A DNA stretch of 41,416 bases from Acidianus hospitalis (GTDB lineage Archaea; Thermoproteota; Thermoprotei_A; Sulfolobales; Sulfolobaceae). This document shows, piece by piece, positions 31,335-39,950 of this stretch. A model generated the notes under the pieces. It did not search any database and was not told where the DNA came from. It saw only the letters and a list, made by a program, of their open reading frames with translations. Position numbers and translations under genes: made by a program. Each line of letters opens with the position of its first letter. Position 1 is the first letter of the stretch. The stretch covers positions 1-41,416 of the forward strand of contig JAWDOK010000009.1 in the NCBI GenBank assembly GCA_046533895.1, written 5' to 3'.

Positions 31335-31698
31335 ATGAAAATTAATGATTTAACTAGAATTATAGAGGACTTAGGCTTTCATATAAAGAGAATAGAAAAT
31401 ATAGAGAGAGGGATAAGAATTTTTATATTAGAGAATTTTTATATTGATATAATAGGAAGAAAATAATGAGTGGATTTTATATTATGTAAGGAAAGTAGAA
31501 TGTAAAAATCTCCATCTAATAAGAGAAAAAATAAAGAAAAGAAACTAAGAAATATTAAACAGAGGTTATATTACTGGTATATACTTTTTGTCCAATTCAT
31601 GTAATATAGTAGTAGTTAAGAAATTAAAGAATGGAAAAGACGAAAAATTATGGGGCGAGTACTTTAATATGATTAAGATAGCGGACTTAGTAACATGA
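31335..31698 (+). pseudogene. Decayed PD-(D/E)XK nuclease-like gene (frameshift plus stop)
   Basis: The 455-bp gap between the SWIM and thiI genes holds a broken coding sequence. Frame 1 runs from ATG 31335 (MKINDLTRIIEDLGFHIKRI...) to FYIDIIGRK and a stop at 31464-31466. One base over, a second frame continues from about 31459 (NNEWILYYVRKVECKNL...), meets TAA at 31546-31548, and goes on in the same frame (EILNRGYITGIYFLSN ... WGEYFNMIKIADLVT) to TGA at 31696-31698. Joined, this is about 119 residues. IDIIG followed by VECK fits the D...ExK beta-hairpin of PD-(D/E)XK nucleases. One extra A in the run at 31460-31463 explains the frameshift. Confidence 0.6.
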
Positions 31699-31743
31699 AA
31701 ATATTTGAGAAAATCGTTTTAAGTTCAACACGAAGTTTAACAA

Positions 31744-33147
31744 GTGAAACTTCTAATAGTAAGATATGATGAAATAGGGGTAAAGAGCGATATAGTAAGG
31801 AAAAAATTAGAGAAGTTACTAATTGATAATTTAAAAGCTTCTGCAAGTTATTTCAAGTGTGGCAAGGTAAAAGCTGAAAAAGGGCAAGGTAGAATTTACC
31901 TTTATGGCAATATAGATTGTCTAAAAATTTCGTCATCTAAAGTATTTGGGGTAAAATCTGTAAGTCCTGCCGAGAAAATAACGTTCCAAAATTTAAATGA
32001 GATTATAGATTTTGCTGAAAAATTATGGAAGAATAAAATTGAAGGAAAAAGATTTGCAATAAGGGTTAGAAGAGTAGGAAAACACGACTTTACTTCAATA
32101 GAAGCTGCAGCAAGAATTGCCGATAGATTTAACGGCAAAGTAGACTTAGAAAATCCAGAAGTAAAAGTATTCGTAGAGATAAGACAAAATGAGGCTTATT
32201 TTTACGACGAGATTATTAAAGGACCAGGAGGATTACCCTTAGGATCTGAAGGAAAAGCCTTAGCTTTAGTGTCCGGAGGAATAGATTCTCCAGTAGCTTC
32301 ATGGATGATAATGAAAAGAGGTGTAACGTTAGATATTCTGCATTGTAATATCTCAGGACCTAATAATTTATCCTCGATCATGAAAGTAATAGATAAGATA
32401 AAAGAATGGTCACAAGGTTACACTCCTAGAGTTTTCATAGTAGATTGTGGAAAAATAATGGAAGCTATAATGAAGAAAGTGGACATTAGACTCTGGTCAG
32501 TGGCATTTAAAAGAGCGCTCTACTTGATAGCAATCAATTACGCAGATAAGATAGGAGCTAAAACAATAGTTACAGGAGAATCTTTAGGTCAAGTTTCTTC
32601 TCAAACACTTTCTGTTCTCAGTGGGCTTCAGCACAAAATAGACTTACTCTTTCTTAGACCTCTAATAGGCTTTGATAAGGACGAGATAGTAAAATTAGCC
32701 AGAGAAATAGGGACATTCGAGCTTTCAACAAAGGTTCCAGAATATTGTGCTTTATTCTCTCATAAGCCTAGAACTAAAGTAACAATTGAAGAAATAGAAA
32801 AAATAGATGAAGCACTAAAAGAAGCCGTTGAGGAGACTCTTAAAGAAAGCGAACAAATGCAGACTGAGAATTATAACGTTCAGGTATATCTCGACAAATT
32901 ACCTACATCATTGCAAAATACAGTTATCATTGACCTTAGAAAAGAAGAGGAATACGATAAAAGTCACCTACCCAATGCTATAAGACTTGATCCTTGGGAA
33001 GTTATGGATTTTGTTCTAAAAACGGGTAAAGATAAGACATATATCTTATATTGCGAGAAAGGAATAGTTAGCGGAGACCTTGCATATAGACTTAAAAAGA
33101 TGGGATATAATGCATTCGCATTAAAGAATCCTACGCTAACTGCTTAG
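31744..33147 (+). CDS. thiI: tRNA 4-thiouridine sulfurtransferase ThiI with C-terminal rhodanese domain
   Basis: 467 residues from a GTG start. An N-terminal ferredoxin-like region and THUMP domain (about 1-165) precede the PP-loop adenylation motif SGGIDSPVA (177-185). A rhodanese domain (about 378-467) carries the sulfur-carrying Cys437 in YCEKGIVSG. A further conserved Cys in EYCALFSHKP (about 337) sits where bacterial ThiI has the partner cysteine. ThiI activates U8 of tRNA with ATP and inserts sulfur to give s4U8. Many archaeal ThiI proteins lack a rhodanese domain, so its presence here is notable. The 3' end overlaps the convergent elp3 by 17 bp. Confidence 0.92.
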   Translation: MKLLIVRYDEIGVKSDIVRKKLEKLLIDNLKASASYFKCGKVKAEKGQGRIYLYGNIDCLKISSSKVFGVKSVSPAEKITFQNLNEIIDFAEKLWKNKIEGKRFAIRVRRVGKHDFTSIEAAARIADRFNGKVDLENPEVKVFVEIRQNEAYFYDEIIKGPGGLPLGSEGKALALVSGGIDSPVASWMIMKRGVTLDILHCNISGPNNLSSIMKVIDKIKEWSQGYTPRVFIVDCGKIMEAIMKKVDIRLWSVAFKRALYLIAINYADKIGAKTIVTGESLGQVSSQTLSVLSGLQHKIDLLFLRPLIGFDKDEIVKLAREIGTFELSTKVPEYCALFSHKPRTKVTIEEIEKIDEALKEAVEETLKESEQMQTENYNVQVYLDKLPTSLQNTVIIDLRKEEEYDKSHLPNAIRLDPWEVMDFVLKTGKDKTYILYCEKGIVSGDLAYRLKKMGYNAFALKNPTLTA

Positions 33148-34540
33148 CCATATATGGCCCATACCTTATGTACCCCTTTTGCCTATAGTACTCTCTTACT
33201 CCAATGCCAGAAAGAACGAGAATCTTTTTAGCGTCAAATTCCTCTAATGAAATTCTTTCAGCTTCTTTGAGTAAAGCAGAACCGTAACCCTTATGTTGGT
33301 AAGCTTCATCTTTCTTTTCACCTATAGGTACTTCTTCTCCATATACGTGCAATTCTCTAACAATTGTTGTCTTCTCATCAATTTCTTTCCTATGCGAATT
33401 CCCTGGTTTCCTTAACCTCAGATAACCTATTATAAGTCCATTATTGCTCTCGAATGATAAGAAAACTTCTGTACCTCCACTTGCCTCGTAAATTTCTTTA
33501 TGTAGGGATATTCTATCGGGTTTTATCTTCCTATGTAGCCAGGCAACTCCAACTTCCCTATACCTTATTTCTTTAATTTCTATTCCCTTTTCTTCGGCTC
33601 TTTTCTCAACTAGTTCTCTTAAATTTCCTTTCTTATTTCCTGCTAATATAATGTTTGCTGGGATATCTCTCTGTATTCTCATAATCCTTACCCACTTTGG
33701 TATGTAACGGTATGCCTCAGAAATTATTTCAACTAAAGTATCAGTATCATAAGGGGTGTACAATCCTCTTTTCCATAACTCTGCTAAAGGAGCAGTTTCA
33801 ACTACGAGAGTAGGGTAAATTTTTAACATATCAGGCATAAAATCTGAATTAGTAAAAATTTCTTTTATCGTCTCTAAATCCTTATCCGGATCAGCTCCAG
33901 GTAAGCCTAACATTATGTGATACACTATCTTAAATCCTGAGTCTTTTAATATTCTAGTGGATTCAATACTATCCTTAACTGTATGCCCTCTATTGACCTT
34001 CTTAAGTATATCGTCATAGATTGTTTGAACTCCCAACTCAACTTTAGTTGCCCCAAGCCTAAGCATTTGGTTAGCATGCCATTCCTTGCCCCAATCAGGT
34101 TTAGTTTCTATAGTCATTCCAACACATCTAATTTGAGCAGTTTCATTCCTTAATTGCGCCTCCTCCAGATACACAAATTTGTCTTTCTCTTTCTTTTTAG
34201 GGAAATTATTCATTGCCTCTATTGCGTTGGTAACAAACCAGTCTTGATAATCTAAAGGCAAAGAAAGAAACGTTCCACCCATTATTATTAATTCTACCTT
34301 ATTAGGAAAGTGACCATTTTCAAAGTATTGCTCTAGTCTAGATCTGACTTGGCAATAGGGATCAAAATTGTTCTCTATAGCCCTCATCAAAGTGGGTTCT
34401 CTACCATAATAACTTTGAGGAGTATTGTACTCAACTCCTCCAGGGCAGAAAATACACTTACCATGAGGGCACCTATATGGATGAGTCATTATAGAAACTG
34501 GAGCTACTCCAGAAATCGTCCTAACTGGTTTTTTAAGCAC
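33131..34540 (-). CDS. elp3: tRNA uridine(34) acetyltransferase Elp3
   Basis: 469 residues from a GTG start; the conserved KPVRTISGV begins at residue 4, so a later start is unlikely. The radical-SAM cluster motif is CPHGKCIFC (Cys24, Cys29, Cys32). A GNAT domain (about 350-469) contains the acetyl-CoA loop QHKGYGSALL (about 417-426) and a REYYRQKGY end. Elp3 uses SAM and acetyl-CoA to make 5-carboxymethyl-uridine-type wobble bases in tRNA and in archaea works without the other Elongator subunits. A TATA-like stretch (minus-strand reading of about 34563-34573) lies about 28 bp before the GTG. ThiI and a Trm9-like gene are near. Confidence 0.94.
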   Translation of the reverse strand: MLKKPVRTISGVAPVSIMTHPYRCPHGKCIFCPGGVEYNTPQSYYGREPTLMRAIENNFDPYCQVRSRLEQYFENGHFPNKVELIIMGGTFLSLPLDYQDWFVTNAIEAMNNFPKKKEKDKFVYLEEAQLRNETAQIRCVGMTIETKPDWGKEWHANQMLRLGATKVELGVQTIYDDILKKVNRGHTVKDSIESTRILKDSGFKIVYHIMLGLPGADPDKDLETIKEIFTNSDFMPDMLKIYPTLVVETAPLAELWKRGLYTPYDTDTLVEIISEAYRYIPKWVRIMRIQRDIPANIILAGNKKGNLRELVEKRAEEKGIEIKEIRYREVGVAWLHRKIKPDRISLHKEIYEASGGTEVFLSFESNNGLIIGYLRLRKPGNSHRKEIDEKTTIVRELHVYGEEVPIGEKKDEAYQHKGYGSALLKEAERISLEEFDAKKILVLSGIGVREYYRQKGYIRYGPYMAKQLA

Positions 34541-34586
34541 AAAGAAAAATGTTTATATTCAAAATAAAATATCTTATTCTTTTCTC

Positions 34587-34901
34587 TTAATAGTAATAGA
34601 ATGCTTTCTTTTTCTTCTCTTTTTTGCTAGACTTAGGTAGCATTTGTGTTGAACTCTTCAGTAATTCATACTCCTTTATCCTAGCTAAAGCCTCCTTCGG
34701 ATCTACAACTCCTTTTAACATTTCAGCTAATCCCTTCTCCCCTATATAGTTCAACCAAGAAACTATGTGGCCTTCTTTTAGGTGGTATTCTAATGCAGCA
34801 GGATCCTCTTTAGACAGTCTTTCAACTTCATTCTCCAACTCCTTAACGTCGTGTGCAATGCCTATGACTCTATCATAGGATTTAAAATAGAACGGCTCCA
34901 T
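34587..34901 (-). CDS. Conserved small protein, DUF5752-like (104 aa)
   Basis: An N-terminal strand (FYFKSYDRVIGIAHDVKEL, about 3-21) is followed by EYHLKEGHIVSWLNYIGEKGLAEML (about 38-62) and a Lys-rich tail (SSKKEKKKKAFYYY). The pattern of a V-x-E-L helix, YHL...G...W(L), then G...LA resembles the small archaeal/bacterial family I know as DUF5752; the assignment is from memory of its motif. The function is unknown. It lies 46 bp upstream of elp3 in the same direction and 27 bp downstream of the MFS gene, so it may be co-transcribed with either. Confidence 0.6.
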   Translation of the reverse strand: MEPFYFKSYDRVIGIAHDVKELENEVERLSKEDPAALEYHLKEGHIVSWLNYIGEKGLAEMLKGVVDPKEALARIKEYELLKSSTQMLPKSSKKEKKKKAFYYY

Positions 34902-34928
34902 GTATATGGACTTTTTATTAAAAAATTT

Positions 34929-36296
34929 TTAAGTCTCTTGGCTACTTATTGGTTTTTCAAATACTTCCAATTCTTTCTTCTTTGTTTCAGGAATGAAAAT
35001 CAAAGTAATTATACTTGAAATTAAAGCTATTAAGGAATATATTCCTATCATAGTAGCTAATCCATATTTAGCTAATAATAAAGGAAATGCTGTAGAAACT
35101 AATGCTGCTGATAATCTATCTGCACTAACGCTAATAGCTTGGCCGGTACCTCTAATTTTCGTAGGAACTATCTCTGGGGTTACCATAGCAGAGCCTATTA
35201 TGGAGGCTGGACCTATGGCTGAGAATAAATAGTTTAAAAGATAGAAAGTAAAACCTAGTAAGGCTGCTTCTCCTACTAACGACTTCGCTGCATATAAGGG
35301 ATTGGGCGGAACTAATATATGTAAACCAAAAAGAGAAGGATCGTAAAGTAAGAGAAAATACATCATTAACCAGAAAGATACTCCAGCATATCCGATTACT
35401 ATTAAAGGTTTCCTTCCTACCTTGTCTATAGTGCTCATACATATTAATTGACCAGGGATTCCTGCTGCAAATTGTGCAATGTAAGTAAATTCTATGGCAG
35501 AAATACCTAGATTACCTGCTATAACTATAGGTCCATAAACCGAAAAAGTTGAGGAATACATATCGTAGAGCATCCATAGAATAGAAGAAGCGATTATAAG
35601 CAAAGTAGAAGATTTTAGCCTTTTTATGAAAGGAGTTGTATCTTTGACTATTGTAAGTTTCTTACCAAGCTCTTTTTCTATTCCTTTAATATCTTTTTCC
35701 AACGGCTTTACTCTACTTACGAATAATATAGTCTCGTATATTCTTCTTCTTAGGAAAATTACGGAAAAAGCAGGAACAGCACCGAATCCTAGCACAATTC
35801 TCCAAATTATGTAAGAGGGCAAATGTAAAAGAATTAACATTTGTTCTACAAATGCAGCAGCTACTGCGCCTAATCCCCACATGAAGGCAAACGTTATAAC
35901 CATAAGTTTGCCTCTATTTTCTGCTCTAGCATTTTCTGCAACTATTATCGGTGAAAGAACGTAATCTGCACCTATTCCCATTCCAAGAATTAATCTTGAT
36001 ACGAATAATTCTGGAATATTTTTTGAGAATGCTTGTAATAAAGCACCTATGGTCATTAACGCTGTATCTATGCCATACATTATTTTCCTGCCTTGTTTAT
36101 CGGCTATTATTCCAAAGAGTAATGCTGATAATGCTGCACCGTAATACGACGAAGCAATTATGAGACCTAAAGTAAGATTAACAAAATGAAAAGAAGAGGA
36201 AATAAAATAGTATGCAAGAGAGATTGAATAAAGATTATAACCATCAGTAAAAACTCCCATCCCTGAGACTAGAACATTCCTCCATTCAAGTCTCAT
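34929..36296 (-). CDS. MFS transporter (sugar/phosphate:H+ symporter-like)
   Basis: 455 residues, 12 hydrophobic segments. Motif A-like GIIADKQGRKIMYG (about 62-75) occurs in the first half, and DKVGRKPLIVIGY in the second. The segment LGMGIGADYVLSPIIVAENARAENRGKL (about 104-131) matches the signature of the phosphate:H+ and sugar-porter groups ('lGiGiGgdYpls..i..E....~RG'). The last cytoplasmic segment is the family PETK motif (FIPETKKKELE). The substrate is unknown; inorganic phosphate or an organic acid is possible. The promoter, with a small palindrome, lies at 36303-36325. Confidence 0.86.
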   Translation of the reverse strand: MRLEWRNVLVSGMGVFTDGYNLYSISLAYYFISSSFHFVNLTLGLIIASSYYGAALSALLFGIIADKQGRKIMYGIDTALMTIGALLQAFSKNIPELFVSRLILGMGIGADYVLSPIIVAENARAENRGKLMVITFAFMWGLGAVAAAFVEQMLILLHLPSYIIWRIVLGFGAVPAFSVIFLRRRIYETILFVSRVKPLEKDIKGIEKELGKKLTIVKDTTPFIKRLKSSTLLIIASSILWMLYDMYSSTFSVYGPIVIAGNLGISAIEFTYIAQFAAGIPGQLICMSTIDKVGRKPLIVIGYAGVSFWLMMYFLLLYDPSLFGLHILVPPNPLYAAKSLVGEAALLGFTFYLLNYLFSAIGPASIIGSAMVTPEIVPTKIRGTGQAISVSADRLSAALVSTAFPLLLAKYGLATMIGIYSLIALISSIITLIFIPETKKKELEVFEKPISSQET

Positions 36297-36302
36297 AAAA
36301 TA

Positions 36303-36325
36303 AGTATATACTCAATATTTATAAA
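36303..36325 (-). promoter_or_regulatory. MFS promoter: TATA box with palindrome at the start site
   Basis: The minus-strand TATA element (atttataaat at 36316-36325) is about 25 bp before the ATG at 36296. The perfect 10-bp palindrome AGTATATACT (36303-36312) lies between TATA and the start, where a bound repressor would block transcription initiation. Confidence 0.4.
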
Positions 36326-36385
36326 TCTGAGTGTTTAACAATTCATGACATAAGTCAAATATATTTTAATTGCAAAGAAATTCAG

Positions 36386-36976
36386 ATGGAAATGAAAGAG
36401 GATGAAATAAAGCTCATGAATATGAATGCTTATGAGTACATAGTACATAGGAGAAAACCGATAGAGATTAAAATGAATGAAAGCCCGGTAGGAGATATTG
36501 GATGCGGATCTGGACAAAATTGTAAACTATTAAAAGGATTTGTCATATGCCTTGACATAGCAGAGAAACAGCTTAAGGAAGCTAAGAAAAGAGGCTGCGA
36601 AAATTTAATTCAAGCTGATATGGAATTCCTTCCTTTTAGAGATTCTTCATTTAAACTTTTAATGTATATCGCTTCGATACATCAATTACCATCTCCAAAT
36701 AACGCACTATCTGAAGCAACGAGAGTGCTTAAAAAATGTGGAAAGATAATTATTACAGTTTGGCTAAGACAAATTAGATTTTTATTCAGAAAGGAAGTAA
36801 TTGTAAAATCTAATATAAACGGTTTAGTCGTAATGAGGTATTATAGACTATACTGGCCTTGGGAGCTAAAAAAGATATGCGAGAAAAAGGGATTCGTAAC
36901 TTTAGATTATAAGGTTTATAGAGTAAGATCTATATTACCTAATAATGCGATTTATATAGGATATAAAAATACTTGA
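36386..36976 (+). CDS. Class I SAM-dependent methyltransferase, Trm9-like
   Basis: 196 residues. Motif I is DIGCGSG (37-43), the acidic end of strand 2 is CLDIAEKQL (about 55-63), and motif II/III is QADMEFLPFRDSSFK (76-90). The segment MYIASIHQLPSPNNALSEATRVLKKCGKIIITVW (about 93-126) follows the pattern of Trm9/ALKBH8-type tRNA methyltransferases ('isIAviHHls....al.E..RvLkpgG...i..W'). Those enzymes methylate the carboxymethyl group that Elp3 puts on U34. The His-His pair of that family is His-Gln here. The C-terminal part (about 140-196) is short. It is divergent from the MFS gene, 2 kb from elp3. Confidence 0.72.
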   Translation: MEMKEDEIKLMNMNAYEYIVHRRKPIEIKMNESPVGDIGCGSGQNCKLLKGFVICLDIAEKQLKEAKKRGCENLIQADMEFLPFRDSSFKLLMYIASIHQLPSPNNALSEATRVLKKCGKIIITVWLRQIRFLFRKEVIVKSNINGLVVMRYYRLYWPWELKKICEKKGFVTLDYKVYRVRSILPNNAIYIGYKNT

Positions 36977-37067
36977 CTCCTAAGGTTAAGGCTTTCAATC
37001 TTTTGTACATTTATGAAGTTCTGTCCCTTTTCATTAAAAATAATAGACTGATATCCTTTATTCACCT

Positions 37068-37541
37068 ATGGATAATGAAATAAAGAAATGGATCCAAGAG
37101 TTAGGCTTAATGATAAATGTCCCACCACAAGCAAAGGAACCATTCCACGTTGTAATGTATCCTCCGCAAGGTGGAGGACCTACATTAGAAGTAGTAAGAC
37201 CACCTAATCAAAACCTATACATAGTGATTATGGGAGTAGGAATACATGAAATACATCAGAACGCACTAAAGGAGATGAAAGAAGATGAAAGAAGAAAGTT
37301 CCTCAATGAACTAAAATACGATTTATTAAAAATGGGCGTAGATATAATTTTCATGCCAGTTGGACAAGAAATACCAAGTGTGATTCAAGTATCGAGAGTT
37401 CTACTGCCAGATAACCTTACTGCAAATGAGTTCGTAAATGCTGTATACATAGTAAGGAATGCAGGCCTCTATATTATATTCAAATTCTCTGATACTTTCG
37501 GCACACCTCAGGGTAAAGGAGGAAATATTAGATATATCTAA
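37068..37541 (+). CDS. Conserved archaeal protein, DUF2299-like (157 aa)
   Basis: A soluble alpha/beta protein: helix (IKKWIQELGLMI), a strand with FHVVMYPPQGGGPTLEVVRPP (about 26-46), strand-helix (NLYIVIMGVGIHEIHQNALKEM), then a helix of charged residues and strands to the end. The early Pro- and Gly-rich hairpin and the later LLKMGVDIIFMPVG resemble the archaeal family DUF2299, recalled from memory rather than tested. The function is unknown. The 3' end overlaps the convergent hydratase-like gene by 4 bp. Confidence 0.6.
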   Translation: MDNEIKKWIQELGLMINVPPQAKEPFHVVMYPPQGGGPTLEVVRPPNQNLYIVIMGVGIHEIHQNALKEMKEDERRKFLNELKYDLLKMGVDIIFMPVGQEIPSVIQVSRVLLPDNLTANEFVNAVYIVRNAGLYIIFKFSDTFGTPQGKGGNIRYI

Positions 37542-38134
37542 ACCATTTTTACACTTATATTTTTCTTTCCTTCTACTCTTATTTTGTCTCCTTTAGATAT
37601 TTTATAAGGCCCGAGAAAAGCCCCTAACGCTACGTACCCTTCCATAAAATCCTTAATTAGACTTTGCGGAGAATATGTAGGAGACCCAGTAGCTATATAT
37701 TTATCATTTATGAATAACTTGAAAGAACCATAAGGAGGCTCGATTTCTTTACCAACAAAGAGCCTTCCGGCAAAAGCATCATCTGCTATAATATATTGTG
37801 TAGGCAAATCCCATGTTTTGAATCTTGTGGCAGGAATTTCTAAACCTAAATAAATTTTTGAAATTTTTCCCCTTTTAACTAGTGCTATTAACTCAACCTC
37901 TACTTTATGAGTTTTAAACCATAATTCTACATCCTCACTAGATGTAATCATAGCCTTAGTTAAAACTCCTATAATACCACCTTTCGCAATTTTATACCCT
38001 CCTAAACCTTCATAATCTATAAGCATCTTAGAGAATTCTTCACCAACTTTTTTGCCTTCTTCTTCCGTAAGTGGAAATGGGTCTATTTCTTTTCTTTCCT
38101 TATATGCCTGGAAGAGTTGTTCTGCCTTTTCCAT
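37538..38134 (-). CDS. 2-keto-4-pentenoate hydratase-like protein (short)
   Basis: 198 residues from the ATG at 38134; a start at 38158 adds eight residues but lies under the TATA box. The N-terminal helix pattern (AEQLFQAYKERKEIDPFPLTEEEGKK) and the last part, LIKDFMEGYVALGAFLGPYKISKGDKIRVEG (about 159-189), follow the MhpD/HpcG hydratase-decarboxylase family, where the metal-binding acidic residues lie between strands of a mixed barrel. About 60 residues are missing compared with the usual 260, and a standard E-x-E pair is not obvious, so activity is uncertain. It is divergent from the molybdoenzyme gene. Confidence 0.6.
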   Translation of the reverse strand: MEKAEQLFQAYKERKEIDPFPLTEEEGKKVGEEFSKMLIDYEGLGGYKIAKGGIIGVLTKAMITSSEDVELWFKTHKVEVELIALVKRGKISKIYLGLEIPATRFKTWDLPTQYIIADDAFAGRLFVGKEIEPPYGSFKLFINDKYIATGSPTYSPQSLIKDFMEGYVALGAFLGPYKISKGDKIRVEGKKNISVKMV

Positions 38135-38141
38135 AATAAGG

Positions 38142-38169
38142 AAAAAATTAAAAGCCATTTATAATATTA
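38142..38169. promoter_or_regulatory. Two interleaved divergent TATA boxes in a 40-bp gap
   Basis: aaaaaattaaaa (38142-38153) is centred about 28 bp before the molybdoenzyme ATG at 38175. On the minus strand, atttataatatta (38157-38169) is centred about 28 bp before the hydratase-like ATG at 38134. Each TATA box lies between the other's TATA box and start codon, so both promoters cannot be occupied at once. Confidence 0.45.
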
Positions 38170-38174
38170 TCTTC

Positions 38175-39923
38175 ATGATTGCTTGTGCAAGAGATTGTTA
38201 CGATACTTGTATATTTGACTCTAATTATAAACCCTTAGACATCTTCCCAATTAACGATTTTACTTGCTCCAGAGGTATTGCAGACTTAAAAAGAAATTCA
38301 ATTAATAGAATAAAATCTGCTTATTATGAAGGAAAGGAAATTACAGTAGAAGAAGGAATAAGAATTTTAGCTAAAAGAATAAGGGAAATAAACCCTGAAG
38401 AAATACTTCATATAGATTACGATGGGAACCAAGGGTTATTAACATGGTATTATCCAGCACGGCTTTGGAATTATCTAGGCAGTAGTTCAACAGATTACTC
38501 AATATGTAGCGCAGAAGGACATGAAGCAATTAAAGCTCATTATGGAAGTAGTTTTGGTGCATTGCCAGAAGATTTTGTTAAATTTTCTTCAGTAGTCTTC
38601 TGGGGTAGTGAGGCTTCTATTAGCTTTATTCACGGATGGAAAATTCTTAAAGATAAATATAAAGTAACTATAGACGTAAGAAAAAGCGAAACAGCAAAAA
38701 GGAGTGACAAATATTATATTATAAAACCCGGTTCTGATGTTTACCTTGCTATAGGAATATTGAAGAAACTTGTAGAAAAGGGAAGAATACGTAATGCTGA
38801 ATTGCAAGATAAAGTCGCTTCTTTCAATTACTCGCTGATAGAAGAAGCTACTTCTTTAAAAGAGAAGGACATAGAAGACCTAGCGGATTTTTACTTTAAT
38901 GAAAAACCTTTAACAATAATTGGATTTGCCCTAGGAAGAAGTTTAAACGGAGGTTATGCTATAGGTGTAATTTCTCTTATACCTGGATTACTAGGTATAG
39001 AAAATGGATTTTTCTATTCTAATAGCCAAGGATGGGGAATAGATTTTGATTACCTTAGAGGAACTCACTTGTATAAACCTAGAAAGATTATCAACATGGG
39101 CGAAGTAGGAGATAGAATAAACGAGTTTAAAATAATCTTTGTTTGGAATTCTAATCCATTGCATTCTCTGCCAGGAGGAGATAAAATTATAGAGGCAGTT
39201 AATGATGGAAGAGTTTTTCTAGTAGTTCATGATCCTTTTTGGTCCGAGACTGCCAAGCTAGCCAACTTAGTTTTCCCAGGGTTGACTTTCCTAGAAAAAG
39301 AAGATGTAGTATATAGTTATTGGCATAATTATCTTGTTTATAATGAGCCCATAGTTAATAATCCCTTAGGAATCACTGAAGTTAATTTAATGCATAAAAT
39401 TGCCAGAGAATTGGAAATTTCGGAGGATTTTATATTTGAAGATCCGTGGAAGGCAGTAGAAGTATCCTTAAGAAACACTGGAATCTCTGTAGAAGAATTA
39501 AAAAGGAGAAAAGTAGTTAAAGTCTCGCCTAAGGTCACAAGAAAGTTTTCTATAGAACCTTTTCCAAAGCCAGATGACCTAGAATTTCCTCAAGGAGAAT
39601 TTCTTGTTTATTCCTCTCATCCTAATTATACTAATAGTCAATTTAAAGAGATATACGGCGAGAGAAAGCCTATAGTCTTTAATTCAAAATTTGAAGGAGA
39701 AGGAATTTTATACACGGAAAAAGGACAAGTAAGAGTAATATTTAAAAAATCTGAGGATCTACCATCTGGTGTCTATTTCTTATTTAAATCATCACTCTTT
39801 GACCTAGACGGAAAACCTATAAATTCTATAATAGATGGGAAGAAGGGCAAATTCGGAGGCACCCCATTACTTAATATTAAAGTTCAAGCTAAGCCTGTTA
39901 AGCTGTTTACTTTAAATTTCTAA
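38175..39923 (+). CDS. Molybdopterin (MopB-family) oxidoreductase with [4Fe-4S] cluster
   Basis: 582 residues from ATG 38175; an ATG at 38052 is open but adds a Ser-rich 41-residue extension that overlaps the divergent gene. The cluster motif is Cys4-x3-Cys8-x3-Cys12-x18-Cys31 (CARDCYDTC ... FTCSRG). A bis-MGD enzyme body follows. Cys111 (YSICSAEG) is the likely metal ligand, placed as in formate dehydrogenase and polysulfide-reductase relatives. FVWNSNPLHSLPGG (about 324-337) fits the cofactor-binding loop. No signal peptide and no electron-transfer subunit are nearby, so it is a cytoplasmic, stand-alone catalytic subunit; the substrate is unknown. The C-terminal beta-barrel is shorter than usual (about 470-582). 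Confidence 0.85.
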   Translation: MIACARDCYDTCIFDSNYKPLDIFPINDFTCSRGIADLKRNSINRIKSAYYEGKEITVEEGIRILAKRIREINPEEILHIDYDGNQGLLTWYYPARLWNYLGSSSTDYSICSAEGHEAIKAHYGSSFGALPEDFVKFSSVVFWGSEASISFIHGWKILKDKYKVTIDVRKSETAKRSDKYYIIKPGSDVYLAIGILKKLVEKGRIRNAELQDKVASFNYSLIEEATSLKEKDIEDLADFYFNEKPLTIIGFALGRSLNGGYAIGVISLIPGLLGIENGFFYSNSQGWGIDFDYLRGTHLYKPRKIINMGEVGDRINEFKIIFVWNSNPLHSLPGGDKIIEAVNDGRVFLVVHDPFWSETAKLANLVFPGLTFLEKEDVVYSYWHNYLVYNEPIVNNPLGITEVNLMHKIARELEISEDFIFEDPWKAVEVSLRNTGISVEELKRRKVVKVSPKVTRKFSIEPFPKPDDLEFPQGEFLVYSSHPNYTNSQFKEIYGERKPIVFNSKFEGEGILYTEKGQVRVIFKKSEDLPSGVYFLFKSSLFDLDGKPINSIIDGKKGKFGGTPLLNIKVQAKPVKLFTLNF

Positions 39924-39950
39924 CTAAAGGAGCCCTTTTATTGATCATAA

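Noticed and set aside
35152..35442. Minus-strand frame of 96 codons within the MFS gene
   Set aside because: Same strand but a different frame from a long, well-supported transporter; no start signal.
38052..38174. Longer N-terminus for the molybdoenzyme
   Set aside because: The extension is Ser-rich and antisense to the hydratase-like gene; the Fe-S motif normally lies close to the N-terminus and the TATA box fits the start at 38175.
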